Part shown: piece by piece, positions 24,301-33,243 of the stretch | Layout of the letters: the number at the start of each line of letters is the position of its first letter | Position numbering within the stretch: the first letter of the stretch is position 1 | NCBI RefSeq assembly: GCF_903946935.1 | Contig: NZ_CAJAXH010000216.1 | Location: forward strand, 1 to 64,000 | Direction: 5' to 3' | Length of the DNA: 64,000 nucleotides | Source: an uncultured Thiodictyon sp. | Lineage (GTDB): Bacteria; Pseudomonadota; Gammaproteobacteria; Chromatiales; Chromatiaceae | Notes under the pieces: model-generated | Databases searched by the model: none | What the model saw: only the letters and a program-made list of their open reading frames with translations | What the model was told of the DNA's origin: nothing | Made by a program: the position numbers and the translations under genes

Positions 24301-25202
24301 AATACCGGATCGAATGTGACTTCGGCATCCGCTTCCCCACCCCGGTGCGGGAACACCATTGCCAAATCCGTCTGGCGCCCTGGGAGGACGGCAGCCAGTC
24401 ATTGATACGCCTGGAACTGCGGGTCTCACCGTCGGCCGAGCCAGTCGCGCGCTATGACGGCTTCGGCAATCTGGCTCACCACTTCGGCGTGCTCGGCGTC
24501 CACCGCGAACTGGGGTTCACACTCACCGCCGAGGTCGAGACCCGGCTGTCGAACCCATTCGATTTCCCGGTCCTGGACCCCTCCCGGGAGCGTGCCTGGC
24601 TGCTCGATAGCCTGCACCAGGCGCCACGCCTGTGGGACTTCGTCTATCACCAGGGGCGCCTGACCCCTAAGCTCCCCGAACTGATCGCGGAGCGCCCGAC
24701 GCCGGTCTGGCAGGAGGGGGTGCCGGTGCTCGCACAGATTCAGGACGCCTTCGCCTGGGTCCATGGGGTCGCTGCCTTCGCCCCCCAAGCCGCCGAGTCG
24801 GTGACCGACCTCGATACCCTGTTCCAGGCCCACCAGGGCACCGCCGCGGACCTCACCCACCTGCTGATCGCCCTGCTGCGGGGCTGGGGGCTGCCGGCCC
24901 GCTTCGTCTCCGGCTATCAGGACGCCGCCTGGTTCGAGCCCGACGACGAGGCCCCGGCGGGCACGCCGCCGCGCCCCCAGACCCTGCACCACTGGGCGGA
25001 GGTCCTGGTCCCCGGCGCCGGCTGGCGCGGCTTCGACCCCGCCTTCGGCCTGCTCGCCGACGACACCTATATCCGGGTTGCAGTCGGGCGCGACGCCAGC
25101 GACGTCAGCCCCCTGCGGCACACCTGCAAGGGCACCGGCGACCCCCCGGAACTGACCGAAACCCTGAAGGTCACCCGCCTGGACCAGACCCCAAGCGCCT
25201 GA
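24297..25202 (+). CDS. transglutaminase-like protein lacking the catalytic Cys
   Basis: The 301-residue protein starts with a TTG overlapping the alpha-E stop (TTGA). The N-terminal beta domain (KYRIECDFGIRFPTPVREHH) is followed by the transglutaminase core at about 155-265. His and Asp are present in LHHWAEVLVPGAGW and GFDPAFGLL. The position of the nucleophile reads GTAADLTHLLIALLR where active relatives, including the neighbour at 17956-21351, have G-x-C-R-D. It is therefore probably catalytically dead as a thiol enzyme and may be a binding or regulatory partner. Confidence 0.85.
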   Translation: MKYRIECDFGIRFPTPVREHHCQIRLAPWEDGSQSLIRLELRVSPSAEPVARYDGFGNLAHHFGVLGVHRELGFTLTAEVETRLSNPFDFPVLDPSRERAWLLDSLHQAPRLWDFVYHQGRLTPKLPELIAERPTPVWQEGVPVLAQIQDAFAWVHGVAAFAPQAAESVTDLDTLFQAHQGTAADLTHLLIALLRGWGLPARFVSGYQDAAWFEPDDEAPAGTPPRPQTLHHWAEVLVPGAGWRGFDPAFGLLADDTYIRVAVGRDASDVSPLRHTCKGTGDPPELTETLKVTRLDQTPSA

Positions 25203-25288
25203 ATTTCAACGCGCGGGAGGATGGGGCGCCGGGTCCCCGCCGCTCAGGCGTGCGGATTGCTCCACTTGATGGCGACCTTGAAGGTCGC

Positions 25289-25402
25289 CTTTCTCGTTCC
25301 CACGCTCCGCGTGTGGATGCCGTTCAGGCGCTCCGCGTCCGGTCCCGGCACTGGACGCGGAGCGCCCGCGCTGGCTCCCACGCGGGAGCGTGGGAGCGAG
25401 AA
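25289..25402. repeat. palindromic repeat (family F)
   Basis: This is the same three-part element as at 14683-14793: a TTCTCGTTCCCACGC arm, a GGCGCTCCGCGTCC / GGACGCGGAGCGCC stem, and a closing CTCCCACGCGGGAGCGTGGGAG hairpin. It separates the convergent transglutaminase-like and PfkB kinase genes and may serve as a terminator for both. Confidence 0.75.
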
Positions 25403-25420
25403 GACGGCATCTGCTCGGCG

Positions 25421-26410
25421 TCAGATGAATGCCTTCAGGACCGCCTGAGTCGCCTCCCGCGCGATGCGTGGCCCGAGCGTCGTGACCAGCCGGGCGGAGG
25501 CGGCGGAGGCCAGGTCGCCGGCGCGCTGGTGGTCCCAGCCCTGGGAGAGACCGTAGAGGAAGGCCCCGGCAAACATGTCGCCGGCGCCGACGGTGTCCAC
25601 CACCTCGACCTTGTTGCCGGCGATCTCGATCAGCCCCTTGCCGTCCCATACCAGGGCGCCCTTGGCCCCGCGGGTGATGGCGAACTCCCGGCTGACGGTC
25701 TTCAAATAGTCGACGGCGTCGTTGAGGTCGGTGGTACCGGCCATCCCCATGGCCTCGGCCTCGTTGGCAAAGATGAGATCCATGCCGGGGCCGATCATCT
25801 CCAGCAGCCCGTCCTTGAAATAGGCGACCATGTTGGGGTCGGAGAGCGACAGCGCGGTACGCACGCCAGCCGCCTCGGCGATCTCGCGCGCCAGGATCGA
25901 GGCGGCGCGGGCGCCGGGGGAGGTGACCAGATAGCCCTCGGTGTAAAACCAATCGGCGTCGCACAGGGCATCCTCGACCAACTCATTGGCCGAGAGGTTG
26001 CCGCTGACCCCCAGGAAGGTACACATCGTGCGGTCGCCGTCCGGCGTCACCAGCACCACGCAGCGCCCGGTGTGTCCCTGTTCCTTCTCGGTGTGGTGGT
26101 TGGTGTCGACGCCCCCATCGAGCAGGTCGCGCATGTAAAAATGGCCCAACTCGTCGTCCGCCACCCGGCAGGAGTAGTAGGCGCTGCCGCCGAGTTGGCT
26201 CAAGCCGATGACGGTGTTGGCCGCGGAGCCACCGGAGGCGCGCGCGTGGTGGTGCGAGCCCAGGTGCAGCATGATCTCGAGCTGCTTGGCCTCGTCCACC
26301 AGGGTCATGACGCCTTGGTCGATCCCGAGCACCTCCAGATCCTTGGGGGCCACCTCATACTCCATGTCCACCAGGGCATTGCCGATGCCGTAAACGTGAT
26401 AGCGTGCCAT
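25421..26410 (-). CDS. PfkB-family carbohydrate/nucleoside kinase (adenosine-kinase-like)
   Basis: The 329-residue protein contains the first PfkB signature region (ASGGSAANTVIGLSQLGG, residues ~58-75) and the second, catalytic one, DTVGAGDMFAGAFLYG (about 268-283), with the base Asp. The start MARYHVYGIGNALVDMEYEV resembles adenosine kinase-type members that phosphorylate adenosine or a sugar; the exact substrate cannot be read. The gene stands alone, convergent with the module to its left. Confidence 0.88.
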   Translation of the reverse strand: MARYHVYGIGNALVDMEYEVAPKDLEVLGIDQGVMTLVDEAKQLEIMLHLGSHHHARASGGSAANTVIGLSQLGGSAYYSCRVADDELGHFYMRDLLDGGVDTNHHTEKEQGHTGRCVVLVTPDGDRTMCTFLGVSGNLSANELVEDALCDADWFYTEGYLVTSPGARAASILAREIAEAAGVRTALSLSDPNMVAYFKDGLLEMIGPGMDLIFANEAEAMGMAGTTDLNDAVDYLKTVSREFAITRGAKGALVWDGKGLIEIAGNKVEVVDTVGAGDMFAGAFLYGLSQGWDHQRAGDLASAASARLVTTLGPRIAREATQAVLKAFI

Positions 26411-26571
26411 TGGTACTCCGGGGTCTGTGCATAAAGGCGTGGCAGTTTACCGCAGAAGCCCGCCCGGGGCAGTGCCAAACCGCTGCGACGAACCTGGGTA
26501 CGATCGGTTAAATTCGGGGGAACACTGTCCTGGACATCGGGGCCACTTTACATAGAGGAGGATTCGCCAGC

Positions 26572-26988
26572 ATGAACGACGACGTCCAGACCTGCGCCTG
26601 CGCTGTCGCGCCCTGGCCATTCGAGGCCTATGCCTATACCATCAGTCCGGTCCCCGCCGAGGATGGCGGCGGGTTTTTGATGACCTTCCCGGATTTGCCG
26701 GGCTGCATGGCCGATGGCGCCACCGTGGCCGACGCCGCTGCCAACGCCCGCGCCGCCTTTGCCGCCAGCGTTTCGGCGCTGCATGCGCTGGGCCGCGAGA
26801 TCCCAGCGCCGACCTTCAGCCCGGACACGGCGGCGGCGCGCGATGCGGGCGGCCGACTCGTCGTGCGCCTCCCGAAATCCATTCACACCAGACTGGCCTA
26901 TCGCGCCAAGGCCGAGGGTGTCTCCATCAACGCGCTGGCGTTGACCTTCATCGTCGAGGGCTTGGGGCGGCGTGAGCCGATGGTGTGA
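26572..26988 (+). CDS. HicB-family antitoxin-like protein (orphan)
   Basis: The 138-residue protein has an N-terminal HicB fold (YTISPVPAEDGGGFLMTFPDLPGCMADGATVADAAANAR, about 21-60) and a C-terminal HicB/Arc-like segment (LVVRLPKSIHTRLAYRAKAEGVSINAL). A GGAGG site precedes the ATG. HicB normally neutralises the HicA mRNA interferase, but no small HicA frame with its GSH motif is visible on either side. It may act as a free repressor. Confidence 0.8.
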   Translation: MNDDVQTCACAVAPWPFEAYAYTISPVPAEDGGGFLMTFPDLPGCMADGATVADAAANARAAFAASVSALHALGREIPAPTFSPDTAAARDAGGRLVVRLPKSIHTRLAYRAKAEGVSINALALTFIVEGLGRREPMV

Positions 26989-27014
26989 CCACTCCACTCT
27001 GAGTATCAACAACG

Positions 27015-27638
27015 ATGAACTATACCGCCATTCTTGAAGCGCTGGGCCAGGCCAGCCTATTTCAGCTCTATCGCCTGAACGCGGCCATCACCAACCAACT
27101 CGATGACCCGGCGCGCGTCGCCGCGGTTAAGGGGGCGCTGCGGGTCGGTCAGACACTGCACTGGTTCGACAGCACGGCGAACCGGCTGGTGGAGGCGCAG
27201 CTCTTGAGCGTCAATCGGACGCGGGCGCGGGTGCAAAATGTCGCCGACGGCAAGATCTGGAACCTTCCGTTCTATTTCATCGATCTTGACGGTCAGGACG
27301 TGGCCATTGCCGCGCAGAAACGCCAGGCGCTGGATCGCAATAGTCTCAGGGTCGGCGATCGGGTGGGATTTAAGGACCGCAGCGGCCACGAGCGGTTCGG
27401 CCAGGTGGTGAAGCTGAACACCAAGTCCGCGTCGGTGCAGGTCGATGGGCTGCGCTGGCGGGTGGCCTATGGGCTCTTGCTATCGGTATTCGATGGTGCG
27501 CTGGGGGAGGATACGCTGGCGTTGCCGGGGCAGTGGGTTGCGCTCACTGATGAGGAGGCGCGCGACGCAGATCCAGCGTTACCGGGCCAGTTGTCGTTCT
27601 TGGAGTCCGCCGACACCGATGAGACCGAGCTCGCCTGA
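27015..27638 (+). CDS. hypothetical protein with two SH3-like barrels
   Basis: The 207-residue protein starts MNYTAILEALGQASLFQLYR. Two similar segments, LRVGQTLHWFDSTANRLVEAQ...RARVQN and LRVGDRVGFKDRSGHERFGQV...SASVQVDGLRWRV, look like KOW/Tudor-type five-strand barrels (about residues 45-90 and 112-150). They could bind nucleic acid or protein; I do not recognise the family. It follows the HicB-like gene by 26 bases on the same strand and may be co-transcribed. Confidence 0.65.
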   Translation: MNYTAILEALGQASLFQLYRLNAAITNQLDDPARVAAVKGALRVGQTLHWFDSTANRLVEAQLLSVNRTRARVQNVADGKIWNLPFYFIDLDGQDVAIAAQKRQALDRNSLRVGDRVGFKDRSGHERFGQVVKLNTKSASVQVDGLRWRVAYGLLLSVFDGALGEDTLALPGQWVALTDEEARDADPALPGQLSFLESADTDETELA

Positions 27639-27656
27639 CCGAATCATGGGGTCCCG

Positions 27657-27750
27657 ACTGGAGGTCGAGGCTTTAGCCGGCTCGCCGTGGGGGCTGCGGT
27701 GCTTCTGGACACACGCGCAACCGCCACCGGCTAAGCCTCGACCTCCAGTT
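27657..27750. repeat. palindromic repeat (family E, GGTCGAGGCTTTAGCCGG)
   Basis: Outer arms AACTGGAGGTCGAGGCTTAGCCGG-type (ACTGGAGGTCGAGGC at 27657 and GCCTCGACCTCCAGT at 27735-27749) enclose about 45 bases. Another copy is at 40288-40368 and a half-copy near 14840. The element lies between convergent genes, in a terminator position. Confidence 0.7.
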
Positions 27751-27781
27751 GTCGCCCGAGCAGCGGAAGATCGAGGGTCTA

Positions 27782-28708
27782 TCAGGACCCTGCCTCAGTA
27801 CGCCTCCCCAGGAAGGCACGCGCCCAGCGCGACCAGGCGCGCGGTGTCCAGGGCGCTAACCGCAGTGCCCGGCCGTGCCAAGTGAGTGCCTCGGCGCGCC
27901 GACCCGCGCGGGCATACAAGAGCCCCACCTCTGAGCAGCGGGCGGCGAGCTTGCGGCGGGCGGCGGGCAGGTAGGTTTGCAACCGCGCGTCAGTGGACCA
28001 GCGCGGATGGCGGGCGATGCGCTCCAGGGCCGTCTCCTGCACCGCGATCCCCTCGGCGAGGATCGCGATGCGCCCGTGCGAGAGGTTGCCGCCGTGCCAG
28101 CAGTAGTCGATCAGCACCTGCGGGACGGCGGCGATGGGGGCCTCCTCGGCCAGCCGCAGCCACAGGTCCCAGTCCCCGGCCAGGTGGTAGGCGGGGTCGA
28201 AGGTGCCGACCCGCGTGAGCACCGAGCGGCGCAGCAGCACGGTGGAGGCGGCCATGATGTTGACCCGCAGCAGCCGGCCCAGGGCGTCGGTCTGGTCCTG
28301 CGGGACCTGCAAGGGGTTGTGGCGTTCGGAGAGCTCCTGGCCGGCCGGGTCCACCCCGCGGGTGTCGGTGTAGCAGAGTCCGAGCGCCCGGTCGGCATCC
28401 ATCAGGGCGAGTTGGCGCTCGAGCTTCTGCGGCCACCAGGTATCGTCCTGGTCCAGCAGGCCGACAAACTCGCTGTCGCTCGCGGCAATGGCGGCGTTGC
28501 GGGTCGCCTGGGTGTTGCCGTGACGCACCCGGATCAGGCGCACCGGTGCTCCGAAGGACTCGACGATCGCGACGGTCTCGTCACTGCTGCCGTCGTCCGC
28601 CACCAGGACTTCGAGGTCGGTGCAGGTCTGGGCCAGCACGCTGCGGATGGCGGTGCCGATGAAGGCGGCGCCGTTGTGGGCCGGGATGACGGCGGTTACT
28701 CGGGGCAT
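27782..28708 (-). CDS. family-2 glycosyltransferase
   Basis: The 308-residue GT2 enzyme has N-terminal VTAVIPAHNGAAFIGTAIRSVLAQ, the nucleotide-binding ADDGSSDET, and the metal-binding D-x-D equivalent in GLLDQDDTWW (about residue 90). The acceptor-side HLAGDWDLWLRLAEEAP motif carries the catalytic base. It transfers a nucleotide-activated sugar to a glycan or lipid at the inner membrane face. It overlaps the upstream GT4 gene by 13 bases. The C-terminal tail is helical, with TPR-like WHGRALRLAPWTPRAW. Confidence 0.9.
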   Translation of the reverse strand: MPRVTAVIPAHNGAAFIGTAIRSVLAQTCTDLEVLVADDGSSDETVAIVESFGAPVRLIRVRHGNTQATRNAAIAASDSEFVGLLDQDDTWWPQKLERQLALMDADRALGLCYTDTRGVDPAGQELSERHNPLQVPQDQTDALGRLLRVNIMAASTVLLRRSVLTRVGTFDPAYHLAGDWDLWLRLAEEAPIAAVPQVLIDYCWHGGNLSHGRIAILAEGIAVQETALERIARHPRWSTDARLQTYLPAARRKLAARCSEVGLLYARAGRRAEALTWHGRALRLAPWTPRAWSRWARAFLGRRTEAGS

Positions 28709-29805
28709 GGTGGGAGTCCCAGTGCGTTCAGATAGGCGTCGGTGCTGGCCTCGATCCCATAGGGGCGGGCGGCCTCGCGCAGTTGCTCGGGGGGGAGCGG
28801 ATGGTCAAGGGTGGCAATCAGGGCCTGCGCCAGTGCCTTGTCATCGTCCACGTGGACCAGTGGGCCGTAGCGCCCGTCGGCCAGGATTTCGCGCGGGCCG
28901 CTCGGGCAGTCGGTCGAAACCACCGGGGTGCCGACCGCCAGGGCCTCGATCGGCACGAAGCCCAGCCCTTCCCAGCGAGAGGTGAAGGCGAACACGTCCG
29001 CATGGGCCATGTAGGCGTAGGGTTCAGGCACATAACCGGGCAGCGCAAAGGCGTCTGCCACGCCCAGCTCGAAGGCCAGGGTGAGCAGTGCGTCGCGTTC
29101 CCCGCCCCGGCCCAGAATCATGAGCCGGCAGGGGCGCTGCGCCCTCACCCGCGCAAGCGCGCGCAGCAGGGTGTCGAAGCCCTTGCGGTAACACAGTTCC
29201 CCCGCGCTCAGGATCAGGGGTACGGCCGGGTCGCCGAGCCAGGGGTGGTCCGGGCGCGGCAGCACCGCCGTGAACAGTGACTCCGGCACCACCGGTGAGG
29301 GCACGACCCGGATCAGCCGGCGGGCGAGCCCGGTATAGGCGGCCATGTCATCGGCGACCCCCGTGCTGGTGACGATCACCTGGTCCGCGAAGGGATAGAG
29401 CCGGCCCATGGACTGGCGCTGTATCCAGCGCTCCAGGGGGCCGCGGGTGGCCAGGTCGATGGATATCGTGGTGCCGGAGCTGAAGACGAGTCGCGTCGGG
29501 ACCCGGGCCAGGGTGCGGGCGAGGAGCGCTGTGCGGTTCACCCGGTCCTTGTCGGAGAGCAGCACCGCCGGGCGTTCGCGCCGCAGATAGCGGGCGATGG
29601 CCGGGAGGCAGGCATAGGTGTGGCGGGAGCCCAGGTCGATGACCCGCACCCTCGGCGGGATCGCCGAGAGGTTCGGGCCGTGCCGGCGCACCTTGAGCAG
29701 GTCCACGCCGTAGCCGCGCCGCGCCAGGGCCGGGATCAGGTGCGCCGCCGCCCGGTCGACACCGCTGTGACCGGAGGTGGAGAAGAAGCAGGCGATGCGG
29801 GTCAT
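28696..29805 (-). CDS. family-4 glycosyltransferase
   Basis: The frame is read from MTRIACFFSTSGHSGVDRAA (29805), giving 369 residues; the longer frame adds a non-homologous leader from the repeat region. It has the GT-B layout: an N-terminal Rossmann domain, then LILSAGELCYRKGFDTLLRA and the nucleotide-sugar-binding FAFTSRWEGLGFVPIEALAVGTPVVSTD with its E-x7-E motif. It is a retaining glycosyltransferase for polysaccharide synthesis. It forms a two-gene unit with the GT2 gene. Confidence 0.9.
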   Translation of the reverse strand: MTRIACFFSTSGHSGVDRAAAHLIPALARRGYGVDLLKVRRHGPNLSAIPPRVRVIDLGSRHTYACLPAIARYLRRERPAVLLSDKDRVNRTALLARTLARVPTRLVFSSGTTISIDLATRGPLERWIQRQSMGRLYPFADQVIVTSTGVADDMAAYTGLARRLIRVVPSPVVPESLFTAVLPRPDHPWLGDPAVPLILSAGELCYRKGFDTLLRALARVRAQRPCRLMILGRGGERDALLTLAFELGVADAFALPGYVPEPYAYMAHADVFAFTSRWEGLGFVPIEALAVGTPVVSTDCPSGPREILADGRYGPLVHVDDDKALAQALIATLDHPLPPEQLREAARPYGIEASTDAYLNALGLPPCPE

Positions 29806-29848
29806 GGTATGGCTATGAGGCAATATCTTGAGTAAAAAAAGAAAGTCC

Positions 29849-30075
29849 GTCCGCAAATGAACGCAAATGAACGCAAATAAGAGTGTTGTGAATCCCGCGC
29901 AAGAATGCCTTGGTCGTTTGATAGTCTTTTAGTGAAACGGGAATGAACTGTAAAAATGCAGAGGCGCAGGAATAGAGCAGGGGCGTGAATCGCCTCTCAG
30001 GCTCACTGCGCGTCTGGCGCTTTTCCAACGCCAAGCCTCTTTTGCATTTGCGTTCATTCGCGTTCATTTGCGGAC
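29849..30075. repeat. inverted-repeat-bounded element (family A)
   Basis: The left arm GTCCGCAAATGAACGCAAAT (with a second AACGCAAATAA unit) and the right arm ATTTGCGTTCATTCGCGTTC then ATTTGCGGAC bound about 165 bases with no ORF of note. The arms match those at 23161-23326. It lies between the asnB and GT4 genes, both on the reverse strand. Confidence 0.75.
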
Positions 30076-30089
30076 AATAAACTTTCGAC

Positions 30090-31907
30090 CTAGACCCACT
30101 CCAACGGGTCCTCATCCGGCGCCGGTTTGAGGCCCGGTTGCTCGATGAAGATGCGGTGCCAGATGGCGAACTGCATGAGGCCGAAGAGTTCGCGGGCGCC
30201 GCCGCGGCCGGCCCGACGCGCCGCGACCAGGGCGGGGAGGGCGTCGGGCTCGAACCACTCGCGGATCCCCTGGTTGGCGGCCAGACGCTCACCCAGGCGC
30301 TGCGCGAGGGCCCCGGTCAGCCAATCGCCGACGGGGACGTGGAAGCCGCGCTTGGGGCGGTCCAGGTGTCCGGGGGGCAGCAGCGGTTCGGCCCACTGCC
30401 GCAGCAGCCACTTGCCGTGGTGTCGCCGTACCTTGAGCCGGTCCGGCAGCGAGAGCCCGAATTCGACGATCCGGTGGTCGAGAAAGGGTACCCGGCCCTC
30501 CAAGCCGAAGGCCATGAGCATGCGGTCGGTCTTCACCATCAGGTTGTCCGGCAGGGAGGTGACCAGGTCGGTGTACTGGCGGCGCTGCATCGCCGACCAC
30601 CGACTGGGTGTCGCGGCCCAGGCGGCGAGGAAGGGGGCGCGGTCCGTTCCGGGGGCGCCGCGCAAGGTCGACCCGAAGACCCGCTGCGACCAGTGCCGAG
30701 ACCACTGTCCGCGGGTGCGAAAGCCCCCGCTGCCGGGGTGCAGCAGGGCCTTGAACCAGCGCTCCAGGGGGCGCGGGTGATAGCGGCGGTAGCCGGCGAA
30801 GGCCTCGTCGCCGCCCTCTCCGGAGAAGACCACCTTGAGCTCGGCCGCGGCGGTCTGGGCGAGGATGGAGGTGGGGAGGCTCGCATAGTCGCGCATCAGC
30901 TCATCCGCCGCCCAGATGCTGTGGGGGATGCGCGCAAAGACCTGCTCCAGCGACAGCTCCAGTGGCTGGTGGTCGAAGCCGAAGTGGTCCGCCACCCGCG
31001 CCGCCTCGTCCAGTTCTTGGGCCATGGCGGTGCCGCGGTAGCCGACCGAGAACGAGCGGATGCGCCCGGCCCCGTGGGCGTGCAGCAGGGCCGCCAGGAC
31101 CGCCGAATCCACCCCGCCGGACAGGAAGAGCCCGAACGGCACATCCGAGCGCATGTGCTCCCGCATGGCCAGGTGCATGAGTTCGTCCAGTTCCGCCTGG
31201 GCCTCCTCATGGCCGATGCGCCGGCGGGTGACGTTGAGTGGCGACCAATAGCGGTGGTGCTCGATCTTGAGGTCCGGGTGGACGATCAGGGCCTCGCCGG
31301 GGAGCACCCGGCGGATGCCCTGGAGTACGGTCTCCTCCCCCCCGGCGAACTGGTGCTGCAGGAAGCGGCGCAGTGCCCCCGGGTCGATCTCCGGGCGGCC
31401 CGGGAGGCAGGGCAGCAGGGCCTTGATCTCGGAGGCAAACGCGATCCGATCCGGCAGCCTGACATAAAACAGCGGCTTGATGCCGAGCCGATCGCGCCCG
31501 AGCAGCAGTTGCCCGGAGCGTGCGTCGTGCAGCGCAAAGGCATACATGCCGCGCAGGCGCTGCAAGCAGTCGAGCCCATGGACCGCGTAGGCGTGCAGGA
31601 TGGTCTCGGAGTCTGAGTCGGTCAGGAAGTGCCGCCCGGCCCGCCGCAGCTCATCGTTCAGTTCGAGATAGTTGTAGACCTCGCCATTGGCGGCCAGGGC
31701 GAGTTGCCCGTCGGCGCTCAACATGGGCTGGTGCCCGGTGGCGAGCCCAATAATAGATAGCCTGGTCTGGGTGAGCCCGAGCGGGCCATGGTAATGACTG
31801 CCGTGGTCGTCCGGTCCGCGGTGGGCCAGGGTAGCGCCCATGGCCCGGAGTTGGTCCGGGTCCGGGCGCAGCCCCGGGCGCATTAGCATACCGGCTAGGC
31901 CGCACAT
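30090..31907 (-). CDS. asnB: asparagine synthetase (glutamine-hydrolysing)
   Basis: The 605-residue protein has N-terminal MCGLAG; the nucleophile Cys2 is exposed after Met removal. Other glutaminase residues are LAHRGPDDHG, NGEVYN and the SDSET loop. The synthetase domain has the ATP-pyrophosphatase loop LFLSGGVDSAVLAALL (about 265-280), VVFSGEGGDEAFAGYRRY and VPFLDHRIVEF. It makes asparagine from aspartate and glutamine, or amidates a sugar or peptide, as paralogues in polysaccharide loci often do. Its place next to two glycosyltransferases favours the latter (inference). Length is typical. Confidence 0.9.
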   Translation of the reverse strand: MCGLAGMLMRPGLRPDPDQLRAMGATLAHRGPDDHGSHYHGPLGLTQTRLSIIGLATGHQPMLSADGQLALAANGEVYNYLELNDELRRAGRHFLTDSDSETILHAYAVHGLDCLQRLRGMYAFALHDARSGQLLLGRDRLGIKPLFYVRLPDRIAFASEIKALLPCLPGRPEIDPGALRRFLQHQFAGGEETVLQGIRRVLPGEALIVHPDLKIEHHRYWSPLNVTRRRIGHEEAQAELDELMHLAMREHMRSDVPFGLFLSGGVDSAVLAALLHAHGAGRIRSFSVGYRGTAMAQELDEAARVADHFGFDHQPLELSLEQVFARIPHSIWAADELMRDYASLPTSILAQTAAAELKVVFSGEGGDEAFAGYRRYHPRPLERWFKALLHPGSGGFRTRGQWSRHWSQRVFGSTLRGAPGTDRAPFLAAWAATPSRWSAMQRRQYTDLVTSLPDNLMVKTDRMLMAFGLEGRVPFLDHRIVEFGLSLPDRLKVRRHHGKWLLRQWAEPLLPPGHLDRPKRGFHVPVGDWLTGALAQRLGERLAANQGIREWFEPDALPALVAARRAGRGGARELFGLMQFAIWHRIFIEQPGLKPAPDEDPLEWV

Positions 31908-31944
31908 GGTGGCTTCTCAATGGTGTGGTCGCGGCCCGCGGGAT

Positions 31945-33243
31945 TCATCGCGGCGTGTCCGGCGGGCGATTTTCGTCCAAGACCACCCCGTTGCCGGTCT
32001 TGAGATCCAGTTGCGGCAACGGCTGACCCAGCGGGAGTACGCGGATATCCCCCGTCTTGGTGACCATCTCGATGCGCTTCCAGGCGCGCGGCTCGATGCC
32101 GACGGTGAGCGAGCTGTCCCGCTCGGTGAAGACCCCGGTGTGGGTCACGGTGTAGGTCAGGGTACTCTCGGTACGCTCCAGACGACCCCGCACGCGGTTG
32201 GTGGGCAGGCCGAAGCCGCGCCCCTTCAGCCGGATGGAAACGGCCTCGCCAGTCGGTCCCAGGGGGAAGAGGATCAGGGTCGCCGTATCCGCCACCAGTC
32301 GCAGGGTGCGCGGCCCGGTCGCGGGCAGCGCCTGGATACTCAGATTGCGCGTCTCCTGCACCGGGGTGGCGAGCAGTACACCGAACAGCAGGAGCGCCGT
32401 GGCCAGCACGTAGGCCGCGGCGCTCCATCCCGGGTAACGCAGTCGCCGCAGGGGGGCGCGCGCCGCGTTGTCGCGCTGCGGCAGGCGCAGGATCAGCCAA
32501 TAGAGCACGAATGCCATCGCGTAGGTCATCACCGCGGACCAGATGACGTCCGACAGAAAGTGATCCCCGGCGGTCATGCGCCCGAGCCCGAGCAGGGTGC
32601 CCAGAACGGCCGAGACGATGAGCGTAGCCAGGGCCAGCCGCGGCCGGCGGCGCTGCCAGATCAGCGCAAAGGCCCCCAGGGCGAAACCGACCGAACTGTG
32701 ACCGCTCGGGAATGACTTGCCCTGAAACTCGGGGGTGCGTGCCAGCGGCGGGACATAGGCATGGGTACCACCCAGGTCGAGTGTCTGGTGCGGTCTGGGG
32801 CGTCCCCAATAGTCCTTGAACACCCCGTTGATGACGAGGCCCGGCCCCAGCAGGGTTGCCGCCAGGACAAAGATGGCCGACCAGCGCCGGCGCCGCCAGT
32901 ACGGCCACACCATGCCCGCGCCGATGGCGAGCAGGCTGCCCAGCAGGATCAGCCCACTGAGCAGTGGTGACGCCTGATAGAAGAACACCCACAGGCCCTT
33001 GCCCGACTCCCACCAGGGGTCCGGGGCCGCGGGGTGATAGAAGGATGCGGCCGCGCGCAGGTCCAGGTCGCTCAACCAGAAGGGTAGGGTACCGATCAAG
33101 GCAAGCAACCCGAGGGCCAGCAGTTGGGGGAGCCAGTAGCGACTTGAGTGTGTGGGTGTCTGCACCGGGGAATTGCACCGGGGAAGTGGGACCAGTGGGC
33201 GTCGCTGGTGGTGGCTGGTGGAGGCGTGCGCGTGCGGACTCAT
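31945..33243 (-). CDS. PAP2-family membrane phosphatase
   Basis: The product is about 432 residues from the ATG at 33243; one at 33282 is also possible. After a short soluble leader come six hydrophobic helices. The three PAP2 motifs are KDYWGRPRP, FPSGHSSVGF and RMTAGDHFLSDV, containing all catalytic Lys/Arg/His residues. A C-terminal domain of about 150 residues in strands (TGPRTLRLVADTATLILFP) follows the last helix, which is longer than usual. Likely substrates are lipid A, undecaprenyl or phosphatidylglycerol phosphates. It is next to asnB, with which it may be transcribed. Confidence 0.85.
   Translation of the reverse strand: MSPHAHASTSHHQRRPLVPLPRCNSPVQTPTHSSRYWLPQLLALGLLALIGTLPFWLSDLDLRAAASFYHPAAPDPWWESGKGLWVFFYQASPLLSGLILLGSLLAIGAGMVWPYWRRRRWSAIFVLAATLLGPGLVINGVFKDYWGRPRPHQTLDLGGTHAYVPPLARTPEFQGKSFPSGHSSVGFALGAFALIWQRRRPRLALATLIVSAVLGTLLGLGRMTAGDHFLSDVIWSAVMTYAMAFVLYWLILRLPQRDNAARAPLRRLRYPGWSAAAYVLATALLLFGVLLATPVQETRNLSIQALPATGPRTLRLVADTATLILFPLGPTGEAVSIRLKGRGFGLPTNRVRGRLERTESTLTYTVTHTGVFTERDSSLTVGIEPRAWKRIEMVTKTGDIRVLPLGQPLPQLDLKTGNGVVLDENRPPDTPR

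Noticed and set aside
30138-31616. 492-residue open frame antisense to asnB
   Set aside because: asnB has every catalytic motif; the antisense reading is compositionally biased and domainless.
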